A DNA stretch of 64,000 nucleotides from Thiomonas arsenitoxydans (GTDB lineage Bacteria > Pseudomonadota > Gammaproteobacteria > Burkholderiales > Burkholderiaceae_C). The DNA lies in the NCBI RefSeq assembly GCF_000253115.1, contig NC_014145.1, positions 124,001-188,000 on the forward strand, read 5' to 3'. The notes below the pieces were generated by a model. The model saw only the letters and a program-made list of their open reading frames with translations, searched no databases and was not told the DNA's origin. Below, one piece after another: positions 1 to 9,952 of the stretch. Position 1 is the first letter of the stretch. Every line of letters starts with the position of its first letter. Position numbers and translations under genes: made by a program.

Positions 1-762
1 TCTGGCGATGCGGTCGCGATCCAGGGTGGCGGTGACCACGGCCTCGCCTTCAGCCTGCATCGCCAGCACGTCGCCCCAAGGGTCGATGACCATGCTGTGG
101 CCCCAGGTGCGGCGGCCGTTTTCATGCACGCCGCCCTGCGCGCAGCCGACGACGTAGGCGAGGTTTTCGATGGCGCGGGCGCGCAGCAGTACTTCCCAAT
201 GCTTTTCGCCGGTGGTGTGGGTGAACGCGGCGGGCAGCAGGTAGGCATCGCACGCGGAGGGCTGCGATAGCGCCCGAAACAGCTCGGGAAAGCGCAGGTC
301 GTAGCAGATGGTCAGACCCATGCGCCAGCCTTCGCAGTCGAACGCGACGGGCTGGGCGCCGGGGGTGATGCTGTCGGCTTCGGCGTAGCGCTCAGTGCCG
401 CGCTGGAAGGCGAACAGGTGCATCTTGTCGTAGCGCGCGGCCAGTTCGCCCGCGGGGTTGAACACCAGGGTGGAGTTGAGTACGCGGTTGGGGTCGGGGC
501 TTTCCAGCGGCAGGGTGCCGCCGACGACCCACAGGCCGAGGCGGCGGGCGGTGCTGGCGAGAAAGTCTTGAATCGGGCCGCTGCCGGGTTTTTCGCGCAC
601 GCGCACTTTGTCGGCGTCGGTCTGGCCCATGAGGCAGAAATATTCGGGCAGCACGGCCAGCCGCGCGCCAAGGGCCGCGGCCTGTTCGAGCAGGCTTTGG
701 GCGCGTTGCAGATTGGCGGTAACGGAGGTGCCGGAAACCATTTGAAGGGCGGCGATTTTCAT
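1..762 (-). CDS. Carbon-nitrogen hydrolase, Nit2/omega-amidase-like, cut by the window edge
   Basis: The gene runs off the left edge, so the C-terminus is missing; 254 residues are visible from the ATG at 762. The nitrilase-superfamily triad can be read directly: Glu in LPEYF (about residue 40), Lys in RYDKMHLF (about 113) and Cys in TICYDLRFPEL (about 150). The family hydrolyses C-N bonds of small amides such as deaminated glutathione or omega-amides; the exact substrate cannot be read from sequence. It lies 39 bases downstream of the yhdP-like gene on the same strand and is probably co-transcribed with it, a pairing I recall as common in beta- and gammaproteobacteria. Confidence 0.9.
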   Translation of the reverse strand, partial: MKIAALQMVSGTSVTANLQRAQSLLEQAAALGARLAVLPEYFCLMGQTDADKVRVREKPGSGPIQDFLASTARRLGLWVVGGTLPLESPDPNRVLNSTLVFNPAGELAARYDKMHLFAFQRGTERYAEADSITPGAQPVAFDCEGWRMGLTICYDLRFPELFRALSQPSACDAYLLPAAFTHTTGEKHWEVLLRARAIENLAYVVGCAQGGVHENGRRTWGHSMVIDPWGDVLAMQAEGEAVVTATLDRDRIAR

Positions 763-801
763 GGCGGCATGCAGTGAATCGGTGGATGGCCCCAGCTTAC
801 G

Positions 802-3800
802 TCAGGGCGTGGCGGGCGTGGCGTCTGCGGGTTTGGGGGCGTTCAGCGAGGCTTCGGTGACGATGGGGGTGAGCCAGGTGCCGGTGATGTCGTACACATG
901 GGTGAAGGCGCGCGCCAGGGGTTCGCGAGCGATGTATTGCGCCAGGAAAGTGCCCAGACCGATGACGGGGTTGATCAGGGCATAGGCCAGCGAGGCCGCG
1001 CCGGCGTTGATGTTGGGCACGACGACCACGCGCAGATTCTGCGTTTCGGCGGCCAGGTTGGTGCTGCCTTCGATGCGCACCGAAGCGGCCACACCGCTCA
1101 TGCGGAAGTCGCGGGTGGTGGCGATGCCGCTGGCCACGTTCACGTCGGCGTCGACCTTGTCGAAAGCGAAGCCGGACGAGAACAGGTCGCGGAAATCGAG
1201 GGTGAAGCGGCGCGGCAGGCTTTGCAGACTGAGCACGCCCAGCAGCTTGGCGATGCCGGGGTCGGCCTTGAGAAATTGCCCCTGCCCGAGCTGCAGATTG
1301 AACTGCCCGTCCAGGCTGGGAAAGTCCAGACTCAGCGGCGAGCCCAGCCAGGCCAGGTTGCCGCTGATGTCGCCCTTGCCGCCTTTGAGCAGGCCCGGTT
1401 TGCCCAGGGTGGCGAGCAGGCTGCCGGCGTCAAGGATGTCGAGCTTGAACTGCATGGTCGTGCGCCGCGCGGGCGAGGCGGAATCGGTGCTGCCGGGCGC
1501 GGTGAGTTGCGTACCCACGCTGGACCAGGCGCCGCTGCCGCTGAGCACGCCGCCGGGCGCGGAGAGCTGGAAGTGGGTGAGCTGCCACACCTTGCTGTCA
1601 TCGACCCGGCCACGGTTGACGGCCTGCACTTCGAGGCGGGTGAAGTGGTGGCCGTGCAGATCGACGTTGTCGGCCACGATGTCCAGCGCGGGAATGCTCT
1701 TGGGTTGTTCGTCGAGCAGGTTTTCTACGTCGGAGTCGCTCGACTTGGGGAGTTCCAGCCGCGCCAGCCGGGCGCTCAGGGTGCCGGGGTTGCTGCCGCT
1801 GCCGATCTGCCAGCCGATATAGCCCGACATCTGGCGCGAGTTCACATTGGCCTGCAGCAGATCGCCGCTGCGGTTGCCGCCGATCACGACCTGATTGATC
1901 ACGCGGTGCATCAGCGTGAGGCGGCCGATGTCCAGCGCCGCGGTGGTGGGCAGCAGCCCGATCAGCCCGCGATCACTGTTCGCGCGAAACACCACGGGCG
2001 TCTGCGCCGAGGTGTCGGGCAGCAGGGGTTTGATTGCGGCTTCCCAGGCATCGAGATCGAGCAGCGGCAGTTGCACATTGGCCTGCACGCCGGAGCTGGG
2101 TTGCGGCAACGCGACCTGCGGGCCGATGGCCAGTGCGCCGCTGAGCACGCGAAAATCTTCTGCCGACGCACCAGAGCCCGCTGCCGCGGGCAGCGGATCT
2201 TCCAGCGCGTAGCGGGCGCGGGCGATGCCGCCCAGGTCGATCTGCACCGTATTGCGGCGGGCGCCACTCGGGGCGGCGGGCAGCGGGGTGCGGGTGTAGA
2301 GCAGCGACTCGGGCGCATCCGCAGGCTTGCCCAGCGGCGGCGGCAGGTTGATGGCAACCCCCGCCAGATTGCTGCGCAGTTCCAGCGTGGGTTCCGGTGA
2401 GGCGCCGGGCTGCGCGGCTCCGGAGGGACTGGCGCTGCGACGCGGCTGGGTGATGCGCAGGGAGTAGGTGGACTGGCCCTGCAACACTTTGCCCAGCGTC
2501 TGCATCCACTGCGGCTGGGCGGCGCGCAGCCCGGCGCTGCTGAAGCCGCCGCTGGCGAGCAACTGCAGCGGCTCGCCCGGTTGCTGGCCGCCGCTGAGCT
2601 GAACCGCGCCGCCCAGCACATCCGGAGCCCTGAGCGCCACACGGAAGCCGTCGTGGGTGAAATCGACCGTGCCGCGCACCTGGTTGAACCGGGGCAGATC
2701 GCGGCTCCACAGCACGTCCACGCCTTGCAGTGTGGCCTGCCCCTTGACGGTGGCGGCCTCCATGTCGTCGAGCGGGAGCTTGAGGGCGATGTCCAGCGCT
2801 ATCGGCCCTTGCGCCTGGACGTGGTCGAACACGCCGCCGAGTTGCCGGTTGATCGGGCTGTCGAGCAGGTAGCGCAGCGCATCGCTGGCGGGCGCCTGCG
2901 CCTTGCCGCTGATGCTCAGCACGCCGCGGTTGAAACTAGGCAGGCTGCCATTGACCGCGCTGAGCCGCGCGCCATACGCCTGGGCCGAGGCGTTGCGCAC
3001 GTCGAGGCTGTGCGAGGTGATGCGCAGCTGGCCGTTGACTTGGGTGAGTTCCGGCCACTGCGCATTGGCGTGCACCGTGGCGGCGCTGGCGGTCTGCCCC
3101 GGCGGCAACAGGCTGCGCGGCGCGTAGTTGAGCACGCCGTCCTCGATCTGCGCGCTCACCTCGAAGGTGCCGCCAAACGAGCCATCCTTGGCCGGGACGT
3201 CGAAGGGGAAGTCTTCGAGCGGGCCCTTGACCGCAAACTCCACGTTCTGCGCCCTGCCCGCGGCGATGGCGCTGCGCAGGTAGTCGCGGGTGTGCAGGGG
3301 AATGTCGATGGGCAGATAGCGCCACACCGCGCGGGCGTCGGCGCGGCTGAGCTGCCCCTGCAGGTCGATACTGCCCATGCCTTGGGCCGCGCCGCGCCAG
3401 CTCAGCGTGGCCTGGCCCGCCGCATCGGCGTTGGCGAAATCCAAGCGCTGGGCGTTGACCAGCCACTGCCCGGTTTTGTCGCGCTTCCAGTCGAGGTCGG
3501 CGCGCAGGGTGTCGAAGCCCAGCCGGGCCGGGGCGTAGATCAGCGGCAGATCGAGAGCGCCGCCACGGCTGAGCTGGATTTGCGCTTTGCCGCCTTGCTG
3601 CGTCGCGCTGAGCGTGCCTGAGAGTCCGCTGACGCCGGGCAGATCGGCCGGGAGTTGCAGCACTTTTGCGGCCGCCTTGCCCCGGTCGATCAGCGGGCGG
3701 GGGTTGGCCGGGGGCGTGAGCTCTCCGCTGCCTGCCGGGCTGTTCCAGCGCAGGTCGGCAAACTGGGTTTGCAGTTGATAGCTCGGCGGCAGGCCGGTGG

Positions 3801-5082
3801 GCGCCACACCCTTGGGCCAGCTCGCCTGCGCGGTGAACGCGGCGACCCGGCCCTGCGGCTGCAGGACGGCCAGTCGCGCGTGCCACAGCGCGGGCAGCGG
3901 CAGGCGCTGCGCCAGGGCCGAGAGCGTGCCCAGGTCGAGCGCGCCAGTCTGCAGCCGCGCCTGCGTGGCGCCGCCCTTGGGCTGCTGCAATTGCCAGTCG
4001 ATGGTGACGGGCGCCAGGCTTTGGCCCTGCGCGGTGCGGAACTGCAAGTTCTGCAAACTGGCGTTTTCGCCACCGGGCAGCGGCGCCCAGGTCATGCGGG
4101 TGGATAAGGTGTCGAGAGCGAAGGGGGGTAATGAGGCAGGCAAGGCGGGCGGCAAGGGGCCGGGGGTCTTGCTGGGCGCGAGTTGCAGGGCGACGCCGCG
4201 CAGCGCCAGATCGGCGGTGAAGGCGGTGGGCGCGGCTTTGTCGAGCTGCGCCCAGGCGCGCACGGAGCCGCGTCCGGTCTGTGTGGTGGCGGGCAGGGTC
4301 AGCGGCAACTGGGGCTGCAGCGCGGCGAGATCGACATTGGATGCCTCGCCGTACAGCGTGCCCTTCCAGCGCGAAAAATCGGCGGTATGGCGCAGAAAGA
4401 ACGGTTGGCGGAAGCTGGCGCGCAAATCGATGGGGCCGCCAAAACCTGCTGGCGGCGTGGCGGTGAGCGCGGCGCGGTGGGTGAGCAGGGTATTGCGCAA
4501 CAGCAGGTTGACCTGGGTGAGCGGCAGCGGCGGGGCCTGCTGCGCGGCGTTTTCCCAGGTGAGGCGGCTGTCGAGAATCAGGATTTCGTCCTGCTCGAAC
4601 AGCCAGTCGGCGAACTGCTGCGCGGCGTCGCTTTGGCCGCTGCTGTTCAGCGCGATGCGTATGCCGCCGATCTCCAGATGGTTGGCGTCGGGCCGGGTCA
4701 CGGTGAGGTCGGCGCCGCGGATCACCAGTTGATCGAAGGTGGGGGTGAGGCGGGTCAGGCTTTTCCACGAGGGCGTGGCTTCAACGGCGGCGAACTGCAG
4801 AGCGGGCTGGCCCTGCGGGCCGTCGATGCGCACATCGTGCAGGGCGAACTGCGGCATCAGCCCGTGCCATTGCGTCTGGATCGCGCCGATATGCACCGGC
4901 AGCCCCAGCGCCTGGCTGCTGACCTGCTCGACCCAGGGGCGGAACTGTTGCGCATTGGGCAGCACGGCGTAGCGCAAGGTCAGCAAGCCCGCGCCGAGCA
5001 CGAAATACACCGTGAGCACGAGCAGAACAGCCGCCTCAAAGATGCGGGTGGCGGCGCGCAGCGAAAGATGGAGCAGAGACAA
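802..5082 (-). CDS. yhdP: YhdP-family AsmA-like envelope protein (DUF3971)
   Basis: A 1426-residue protein with one N-terminal membrane anchor (about residues 13-38) followed by a very long, beta-rich, low-cysteine region typical of TIGR02099/YhdP proteins. Family members are inner-membrane-anchored periplasmic bridges, and YhdP of E. coli helps move phospholipid to the outer membrane. Length and the C-terminal AsmA-like part (about residues 1240-1400, with repeated Leu-Gly-Gln and phenylalanine-rich strands) agree with the family. It starts 208 bases from the divergent glnE and is followed closely by the nitrilase-like gene. The paralogue assignment is by general architecture, so YhdP rather than another AsmA-like member is likely but not proven. 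Confidence 0.85.
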   Translation of the reverse strand: MSLLHLSLRAATRIFEAAVLLVLTVYFVLGAGLLTLRYAVLPNAQQFRPWVEQVSSQALGLPVHIGAIQTQWHGLMPQFALHDVRIDGPQGQPALQFAAVEATPSWKSLTRLTPTFDQLVIRGADLTVTRPDANHLEIGGIRIALNSSGQSDAAQQFADWLFEQDEILILDSRLTWENAAQQAPPLPLTQVNLLLRNTLLTHRAALTATPPAGFGGPIDLRASFRQPFFLRHTADFSRWKGTLYGEASNVDLAALQPQLPLTLPATTQTGRGSVRAWAQLDKAAPTAFTADLALRGVALQLAPSKTPGPLPPALPASLPPFALDTLSTRMTWAPLPGGENASLQNLQFRTAQGQSLAPVTIDWQLQQPKGGATQARLQTGALDLGTLSALAQRLPLPALWHARLAVLQPQGRVAAFTAQASWPKGVAPTGLPPSYQLQTQFADLRWNSPAGSGELTPPANPRPLIDRGKAAAKVLQLPADLPGVSGLSGTLSATQQGGKAQIQLSRGGALDLPLIYAPARLGFDTLRADLDWKRDKTGQWLVNAQRLDFANADAAGQATLSWRGAAQGMGSIDLQGQLSRADARAVWRYLPIDIPLHTRDYLRSAIAAGRAQNVEFAVKGPLEDFPFDVPAKDGSFGGTFEVSAQIEDGVLNYAPRSLLPPGQTASAATVHANAQWPELTQVNGQLRITSHSLDVRNASAQAYGARLSAVNGSLPSFNRGVLSISGKAQAPASDALRYLLDSPINRQLGGVFDHVQAQGPIALDIALKLPLDDMEAATVKGQATLQGVDVLWSRDLPRFNQVRGTVDFTHDGFRVALRAPDVLGGAVQLSGGQQPGEPLQLLASGGFSSAGLRAAQPQWMQTLGKVLQGQSTYSLRITQPRRSASPSGAAQPGASPEPTLELRSNLAGVAINLPPPLGKPADAPESLLYTRTPLPAAPSGARRNTVQIDLGGIARARYALEDPLPAAAGSGASAEDFRVLSGALAIGPQVALPQPSSGVQANVQLPLLDLDAWEAAIKPLLPDTSAQTPVVFRANSDRGLIGLLPTTAALDIGRLTLMHRVINQVVIGGNRSGDLLQANVNSRQMSGYIGWQIGSGSNPGTLSARLARLELPKSSDSDVENLLDEQPKSIPALDIVADNVDLHGHHFTRLEVQAVNRGRVDDSKVWQLTHFQLSAPGGVLSGSGAWSSVGTQLTAPGSTDSASPARRTTMQFKLDILDAGSLLATLGKPGLLKGGKGDISGNLAWLGSPLSLDFPSLDGQFNLQLGQGQFLKADPGIAKLLGVLSLQSLPRRFTLDFRDLFSSGFAFDKVDADVNVASGIATTRDFRMSGVAASVRIEGSTNLAAETQNLRVVVVPNINAGAASLAYALINPVIGLGTFLAQYIAREPLARAFTHVYDITGTWLTPIVTEASLNAPKPADATPATP

Positions 5083-5290
5083 GGCGGATGCGCTGGGAGA
5101 AAAAGCGAAGTAGGAGCGAAACGTCGGAATCGATGGTAGTCAAACGCCATGGCGCTCCCTGCCGGAATGACTGAGATTTGCGCCGCGTCTTCGATTCCTG
5201 CGCTGGGGCGTCAGACACTGGTGAGGCCCGGTGCAGCCTTGTCTGCGCTGGCCTATGCTCCGCCCTCATCGCAGTTGCAGGATGGCCCCA

Positions 5291-8026
5291 ATGGAGTTGT
5301 CGCAGTTTTCACGTTTTTATCGTCGTCATGTCGGTCGGTTCGACGAGGTGCTGGCCTGCTGGCCGCAGGGCATTCCCGCGCGGGGCGAAATCGACGCCGC
5401 CATCGCCGCCTTGCACCAGGCCGGCGCGCCGCTGCCCACGGTGTTGCGACGGGTGCGCAATGCGCTGATGCTGCGACTGATCGAATCCGATCTGGCGGGC
5501 GCGCCGCTGGAGGCCATCTGCATCGGCATCAGCGATCTGGCGGAAAGCGTGGTGGCCGCCGGGCTGCGCGCGGCGCATGCCGAGCTGCAACCGCGTTTTG
5601 GCGCGCCGCGCACCGAGACCGGCGAGGTGGCGCAGTTTCTCGTGGTCGGCATGGGCAAGCTGGGCGGGCGCGAACTCAATGTGTCGTCCGACATCGATCT
5701 GGTGTTCGTGTACGACGAAGACGGCCAGACCGATGGCGCCGTGCCTTTGAGCAACCGCGAATACTTCGGCCGCGTGGTGCGCGCCTTCGTGCCTCTGCTG
5801 TCGGACGTGACGGGCGACGGCTTCGTCTTCCGCGTCGATACCCGGCTGCGGCCCAACGGCGATAGCGGCCCGCCAGTGGTCAGCCTGGGCATGCTCGAAG
5901 AATATTTTCTGGTGCAGGGGCGCGAGTGGGAGCGGTTTGCCTGGCTCAAGTCGCGCGTGGTTTCGCCGCTCGACACGCCTCAGGCACAGCGCGCCGCGCA
6001 AGGGCTGGCGGCGGTGGTCGAGCCCTTCGTCTGGCGGCGCTATCTCGACTTCGGCATGCTCGAAGCCCTGCGCGCGCTGCACCGGCAGATTCGCGCCGAG
6101 GCCACCAAACGCGCCGCCGCCCGGCCCGACAAAGCCAACGATGTCAAGCTGGGCCGGGGCGGTATTCGCGAAATCGAATTCACCGTGCAACTGCTGCAGG
6201 TGGTGCGCGGTGGGCGCATGCCGCAGATTCGCGAAAGCGCCACCCTGCCCGCACTGCAATTGCTCGTTGCCCACGATCTGCTGCAGGCTGAAGCGGCCGA
6301 GCGGCTGGCGTCGAGCTACCGCTTTCTGCGCCGCCTGGAGCATCGCATTCAATACCTCGACGACGCGCAGACCCACAGCATGCCGTCTGAAGACGCCGAC
6401 CTGCACGCACTGGCCTGGTCGATGGGCTTCGTCGATGACGACGCCAGCCAGCGCGCTGGCTGCCCCAAGGGCTGCAAGCTGTTGCGCGAACTCGACAAGG
6501 TGCGCGAATTCGTCGCCAGCGAGTTCGACGCCCTGCTGCATAACGGTCCGCAATGCACCGGCTGCAGCAAGCCGCCAGAAAGCATGGACGCGGTGCGGCA
6601 CCGGCTGGCCAAGGCTGGCTTGGCGCACGACGCCATCGTCGCGCGGCTCAAGGCGCTTGAAACCTCGCCGCGCTACAGCGCTTTGAGCGACACCGGGCGG
6701 CTGCGGCTGCTGCGCGTGCTCGACCGGGTGATCGGCATGGCCGCCGAGCGCGCCACCGCCGAAGTGTGCCTGACCCGCGTCATCGACCTGCTCGAAGCCA
6801 TCGGGCGGCGCGAAACCTATCTGGCGTTTTTCGCCGAGCAGCCCGCCGCGCTGGCGCGGCTGTGCAATGTGCTCGAAACCTCGGCCTGGGCAGCCGATTA
6901 CATCAAGCGCCACCCCGCCGTGGTGGACGAACTCATCACCCCACCGAGCGAGCGCTTCAACGCCGCGGACTATCGGCTCGGCTTGCTGCGACACCACGCG
7001 CAACTGGCGGAGCGCGGGCGCTGGGATGCCGGCGAGGGCATGGACTTGCTGCGGCAAGGCTTTCACGCCGAAATGTTCCGCACCCTCTCGCGCGATCTGG
7101 CTGGGCTGATCAAGGTCGAGCAGGTGGCCGACGAACTCTCCGCCCTGGCCGATGCCACCGTGCAACTGGCGCTGGAATGGTGCTGGAAGGAACTGCCGCA
7201 GCGTCACCGCGAACAGCCCGCCTTCGCCGTGATCGCCTACGGCAAACTCGGCGGCAAGGAACTGGGCTACGGCAGCGATCTCGACATCGTCTTTCTCTAC
7301 GACGACAGCGCGGACGGGGCGCAAGAAATCTACGCCGCCTTCGCCCGCAAGCTGGTGTGGTGGCTCACCGCGCACACCGCCGCAGGCCGTCTGTTCGAAA
7401 TCGATACCCGGTTGCGCCCCAACGGCAATGCCGGGCTGCTGGTCACCAGCGTCGAGGCCTTCGACGGCTACCAGCGCGGCCGCGGCAGCAACACCGCGTG
7501 GACCTGGGAACATCAGGCGCTCACCCGGGCGCGCTGCTGCGCGGGCGATCTGGCCATCGGCGCGCGCTTCGAGGCCATCCGCACCGCCGTGCTCACCACC
7601 CGGCGCGATGCGGACGCGCTGCGCACTGAAATCCTCGCCATGCGGCAGAAAGTGGCCGACGGCCACCGCAACCCCAGCGGCCTGTTCGACGTCAAGCACG
7701 ACGCAGGTGGCATGGTCGATGTCGAATTCGCCGTGCAGTATCTGGTGCTGGCGCACGCCGCCGACTACCCGCAGCTCACCGCCGATCTAGGCAACATCGC
7801 CCTGCTCGGCATGGCCGATGCGCTGGGCCTGCTGCCCGCCGGGGTCGGCCGACCCGCGGCCGACGCCTACCGCGAACTCCGCCGCATCCAGCACCGCGAA
7901 CGCCTGGCCGGGGCCGACGCCGCCCGCGTGGCCGCAGACACGCTGCAGGCCCAGCGCGCCGCGGTGCACGCGCTCACCAACGCCGTGTTCGGCGCGCAGC
8001 GGGTGGCGCAAGAGGCCGAGGCGTAG
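5291..8026 (+). CDS. glnE: Bifunctional glutamine synthetase adenylyltransferase/adenylyl-removing enzyme
   Basis: A 911-residue GlnE with both nucleotidyltransferase domains. The first has GMGKLGGREL followed by SSDIDLVF (about residues 120-137), the second has AYGKLGGKEL followed by GSDLDIVF (about 650-665); the paired acidic residues are the metal ligands. The enzyme adds or removes AMP on glutamine synthetase in response to PII and glutamine. I chose the ATG at 5291, which has AGGA eight bases upstream; an ATG at 5282 and longer in-frame starts exist but lack as good a ribosome site. It ends before a strong hairpin that separates it from the DAB operon. Confidence 0.95.
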   Translation: MELSQFSRFYRRHVGRFDEVLACWPQGIPARGEIDAAIAALHQAGAPLPTVLRRVRNALMLRLIESDLAGAPLEAICIGISDLAESVVAAGLRAAHAELQPRFGAPRTETGEVAQFLVVGMGKLGGRELNVSSDIDLVFVYDEDGQTDGAVPLSNREYFGRVVRAFVPLLSDVTGDGFVFRVDTRLRPNGDSGPPVVSLGMLEEYFLVQGREWERFAWLKSRVVSPLDTPQAQRAAQGLAAVVEPFVWRRYLDFGMLEALRALHRQIRAEATKRAAARPDKANDVKLGRGGIREIEFTVQLLQVVRGGRMPQIRESATLPALQLLVAHDLLQAEAAERLASSYRFLRRLEHRIQYLDDAQTHSMPSEDADLHALAWSMGFVDDDASQRAGCPKGCKLLRELDKVREFVASEFDALLHNGPQCTGCSKPPESMDAVRHRLAKAGLAHDAIVARLKALETSPRYSALSDTGRLRLLRVLDRVIGMAAERATAEVCLTRVIDLLEAIGRRETYLAFFAEQPAALARLCNVLETSAWAADYIKRHPAVVDELITPPSERFNAADYRLGLLRHHAQLAERGRWDAGEGMDLLRQGFHAEMFRTLSRDLAGLIKVEQVADELSALADATVQLALEWCWKELPQRHREQPAFAVIAYGKLGGKELGYGSDLDIVFLYDDSADGAQEIYAAFARKLVWWLTAHTAAGRLFEIDTRLRPNGNAGLLVTSVEAFDGYQRGRGSNTAWTWEHQALTRARCCAGDLAIGARFEAIRTAVLTTRRDADALRTEILAMRQKVADGHRNPSGLFDVKHDAGGMVDVEFAVQYLVLAHAADYPQLTADLGNIALLGMADALGLLPAGVGRPAADAYRELRRIQHRERLAGADAARVAADTLQAQRAAVHALTNAVFGAQRVAQEAEA

Positions 8027-8047
8027 GCGAGTTCGGTTTGCGTCCCG

Positions 8048-8080
8048 GTCTTTCTGTTCAGGGTAGCTGAACAGAAAGAC
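8048..8080 (+). terminator. Perfect 14-bp hairpin between glnE and the DAB operon
   Basis: Arms 8048-8061 and 8067-8080 are exact reverse complements, with a five-base loop (GGTAG). There is no immediate T-run on the plus strand (AGAATTTATCAATTTT follows), so it is not a textbook intrinsic terminator. It lies 21 bases after the glnE stop and about 160 bases before dabB, so it may end glnE transcription, protect an mRNA end or act as an operator for the DAB operon. Confidence 0.6.
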
Positions 8081-8242
8081 AGAATTTATCAATTTTCCTT
8101 ACCTAAAGCCGCCCTTAGGATTACTCCTGCCGTCGGCTTATGCAGGGCGGTCCTCTTGTTGCGGCGGCCTGAGCAAGGTTTCGCAGGCTGCCGCTCCCCT
8201 TCGATCTGTTGCAGCAGACTTCCGTGCGAAAGCCCCAAGCCG

Positions 8243-9937
8243 ATGAACTGGATTGATGTTGCCGTTCTGGCCCTGCCAGCCTTGCCCCTGCTGTCCGCTG
8301 CTCTGATTCCCTTGTCAACCGGGGGGCATCCACGTCGCGCGGCGCGCTGGAGCATCGGGTTCACCACCTTTACGCTGCTGGTGGCGCTGGCGCTATTGGT
8401 GCAGCATTTGCGCGGCGCGGAGGGGCAGTCGCTGTTTGTCGGCGTGCAGAGTATCGGACTGCTGCTCGATCCGCTGAGTCTGGCCATGTCGGTGCTGGTG
8501 GCGGGCATCAGCCTGATCGTGCATGTGTATTCGCTGAATTACATGGCCGATGAGCCCGGTTATGTGCGCTTTTTCTCCCTGCTCGATCTGATGACGGCGA
8601 CCATCCTGCTGATGGTCAGCGCAGGCGATCTGATCACGCTGCTGGTGGCGTGGTTTGCCGTGGGGCAGTTGCTGTATTTCCTGTTGGGGCACAACACCCA
8701 GCGCGAGGTCACCGGGCGCTACGCCTTCTGGACGTTCATCACCTACCGTTTGGGCGACCTACCTTTGGTGGGCGCTGCGTTGTTGCTGGTCAAAGCCTAT
8801 GGGGCGTGGGATCTGCCCACGCTGTTCGCGCGCGTCGCCGCCGATCCGCATCTGCAACTGGGCGGCGTTGCCGTGGTGCCGGTGGCCGCTCTGCTGGTGG
8901 CTCTGGCGGCTTTTGCGCGCTCGGCCCAGTTTCCGCTGCACATCTGGCTGCCCTACACCATGGACGGCCCCACGCCCGTGTCGGCGTTGATGCACGCGGG
9001 CATCGTCAATGCGGGCGGCTTTCTGTTCAACCGCTTCGCGCCGCTGCTGATCCACGCGCCGGACGTGTTGCACCTGGCTTTCGTCGTCGGCTTGGTCACG
9101 GCCTTGCTCGGCTCGGCACTGATGCTCACGCAAAACGACATCAAGAAGTCGTTGGGCTACTCCACCATGGGCCAGATGGGCTTCATGATCATGGAGTGCG
9201 GCCTGGGGGCGTTTTCACTGGCGGTGTATCACCTCATTGCGCACGGTCTGTTCAAGGCCACGCTGTTTCTTGGCTCGGGCAATGTCATTGGCGACACCCG
9301 GCGCGATGACGGCGTGCCCGCCGATGACATCTACACCTTCGTGGTCGAACGGCGCCCGCTGCGTGCGGTGAAGGTGCCCTGGCTGCTGGCCGCGACGATC
9401 ACGGTGCTGGTGCCCGCTGTGGTGCTCGGGCTGTCGCACTGGCTGGTGGCCGCCGACTTCTTCCACAAACAGGGCGCAATCGTGCTGCTGTTCTTTGGCT
9501 GGGTCACGGGGGCGCAGGTGTTTTTCTCCATCCACAAGCTGCCCAGCGAGAACCCGTGGCGTTCGCTGACCCTGATTTTTTTGTCTTTCCTCATCGTGGT
9601 CGTGGGCTACACCCTGATCGCACACGCGTTTGAGACCTTCCTTTATCCCGATCCGGTGTTGCGCGACGCCACCTATGCCGCTGCGGGCATCAACCTGCTG
9701 GCTTTCGATCTGATGATCATTTTCTTCACCCTGGTGCTGGTCGGCGCCTGGCTGGTGACGTTTTATGCGCAATCGCTCGATCTGGAAGGGCGGCAGGGCA
9801 CGCTGTGGAACGCTATTTATCTCAATCTCTACGCCCTGTTTTCGCGTGAGTTCTACATCTCCGACATCTACACCCAGATGTCGCACGCCACGGTCGCAGC
9901 GTCCAAGCGGGTGAACGTCTGGCTGCGCTGGGTTTGA
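8243..9937 (+). CDS. dabB: DAB inorganic carbon pump, membrane subunit (NADH dehydrogenase subunit 5-like)
   Basis: A 564-residue polytopic protein of the proton-conducting antiporter family (NuoL/ND5-like). Recognisable segments include PLSLAMSVLVAGISLIVHVY, the HAGIVNAGGFL stretch (about residues 252-262) and the TQNDIKKSLGYSTMGQMGFM stretch that follows. In DAB systems it is the cation-coupling partner of DabA, letting proton or sodium flow drive vectorial CO2 hydration. I chose the ATG at 8243 (MNWIDVAVLALP) because the residues encoded upstream are not membrane-like. It is 15 bases ahead of the next membrane gene. Position directly before dabA and the Rubisco operon makes the DAB assignment much more likely than a stray complex I subunit. 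Confidence 0.93.
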   Translation: MNWIDVAVLALPALPLLSAALIPLSTGGHPRRAARWSIGFTTFTLLVALALLVQHLRGAEGQSLFVGVQSIGLLLDPLSLAMSVLVAGISLIVHVYSLNYMADEPGYVRFFSLLDLMTATILLMVSAGDLITLLVAWFAVGQLLYFLLGHNTQREVTGRYAFWTFITYRLGDLPLVGAALLLVKAYGAWDLPTLFARVAADPHLQLGGVAVVPVAALLVALAAFARSAQFPLHIWLPYTMDGPTPVSALMHAGIVNAGGFLFNRFAPLLIHAPDVLHLAFVVGLVTALLGSALMLTQNDIKKSLGYSTMGQMGFMIMECGLGAFSLAVYHLIAHGLFKATLFLGSGNVIGDTRRDDGVPADDIYTFVVERRPLRAVKVPWLLAATITVLVPAVVLGLSHWLVAADFFHKQGAIVLLFFGWVTGAQVFFSIHKLPSENPWRSLTLIFLSFLIVVVGYTLIAHAFETFLYPDPVLRDATYAAAGINLLAFDLMIIFFTLVLVGAWLVTFYAQSLDLEGRQGTLWNAIYLNLYALFSREFYISDIYTQMSHATVAASKRVNVWLRWV

Positions 9938-9952
9938 GGGAAAGAGAAAGCG

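Noticed and set aside
898..2400. 500-codon open frame antisense to the yhdP-like gene
   Set aside because: Low-complexity His/Gly/Gln product and no ribosome site; a shadow of the minus-strand gene.
5309..7756. 815-codon open frame antisense to glnE
   Set aside because: It is the reverse-complement shadow of a high-GC gene with strong third-position bias; its product is His/Gln-rich with no recognisable fold, and glnE fits perfectly.
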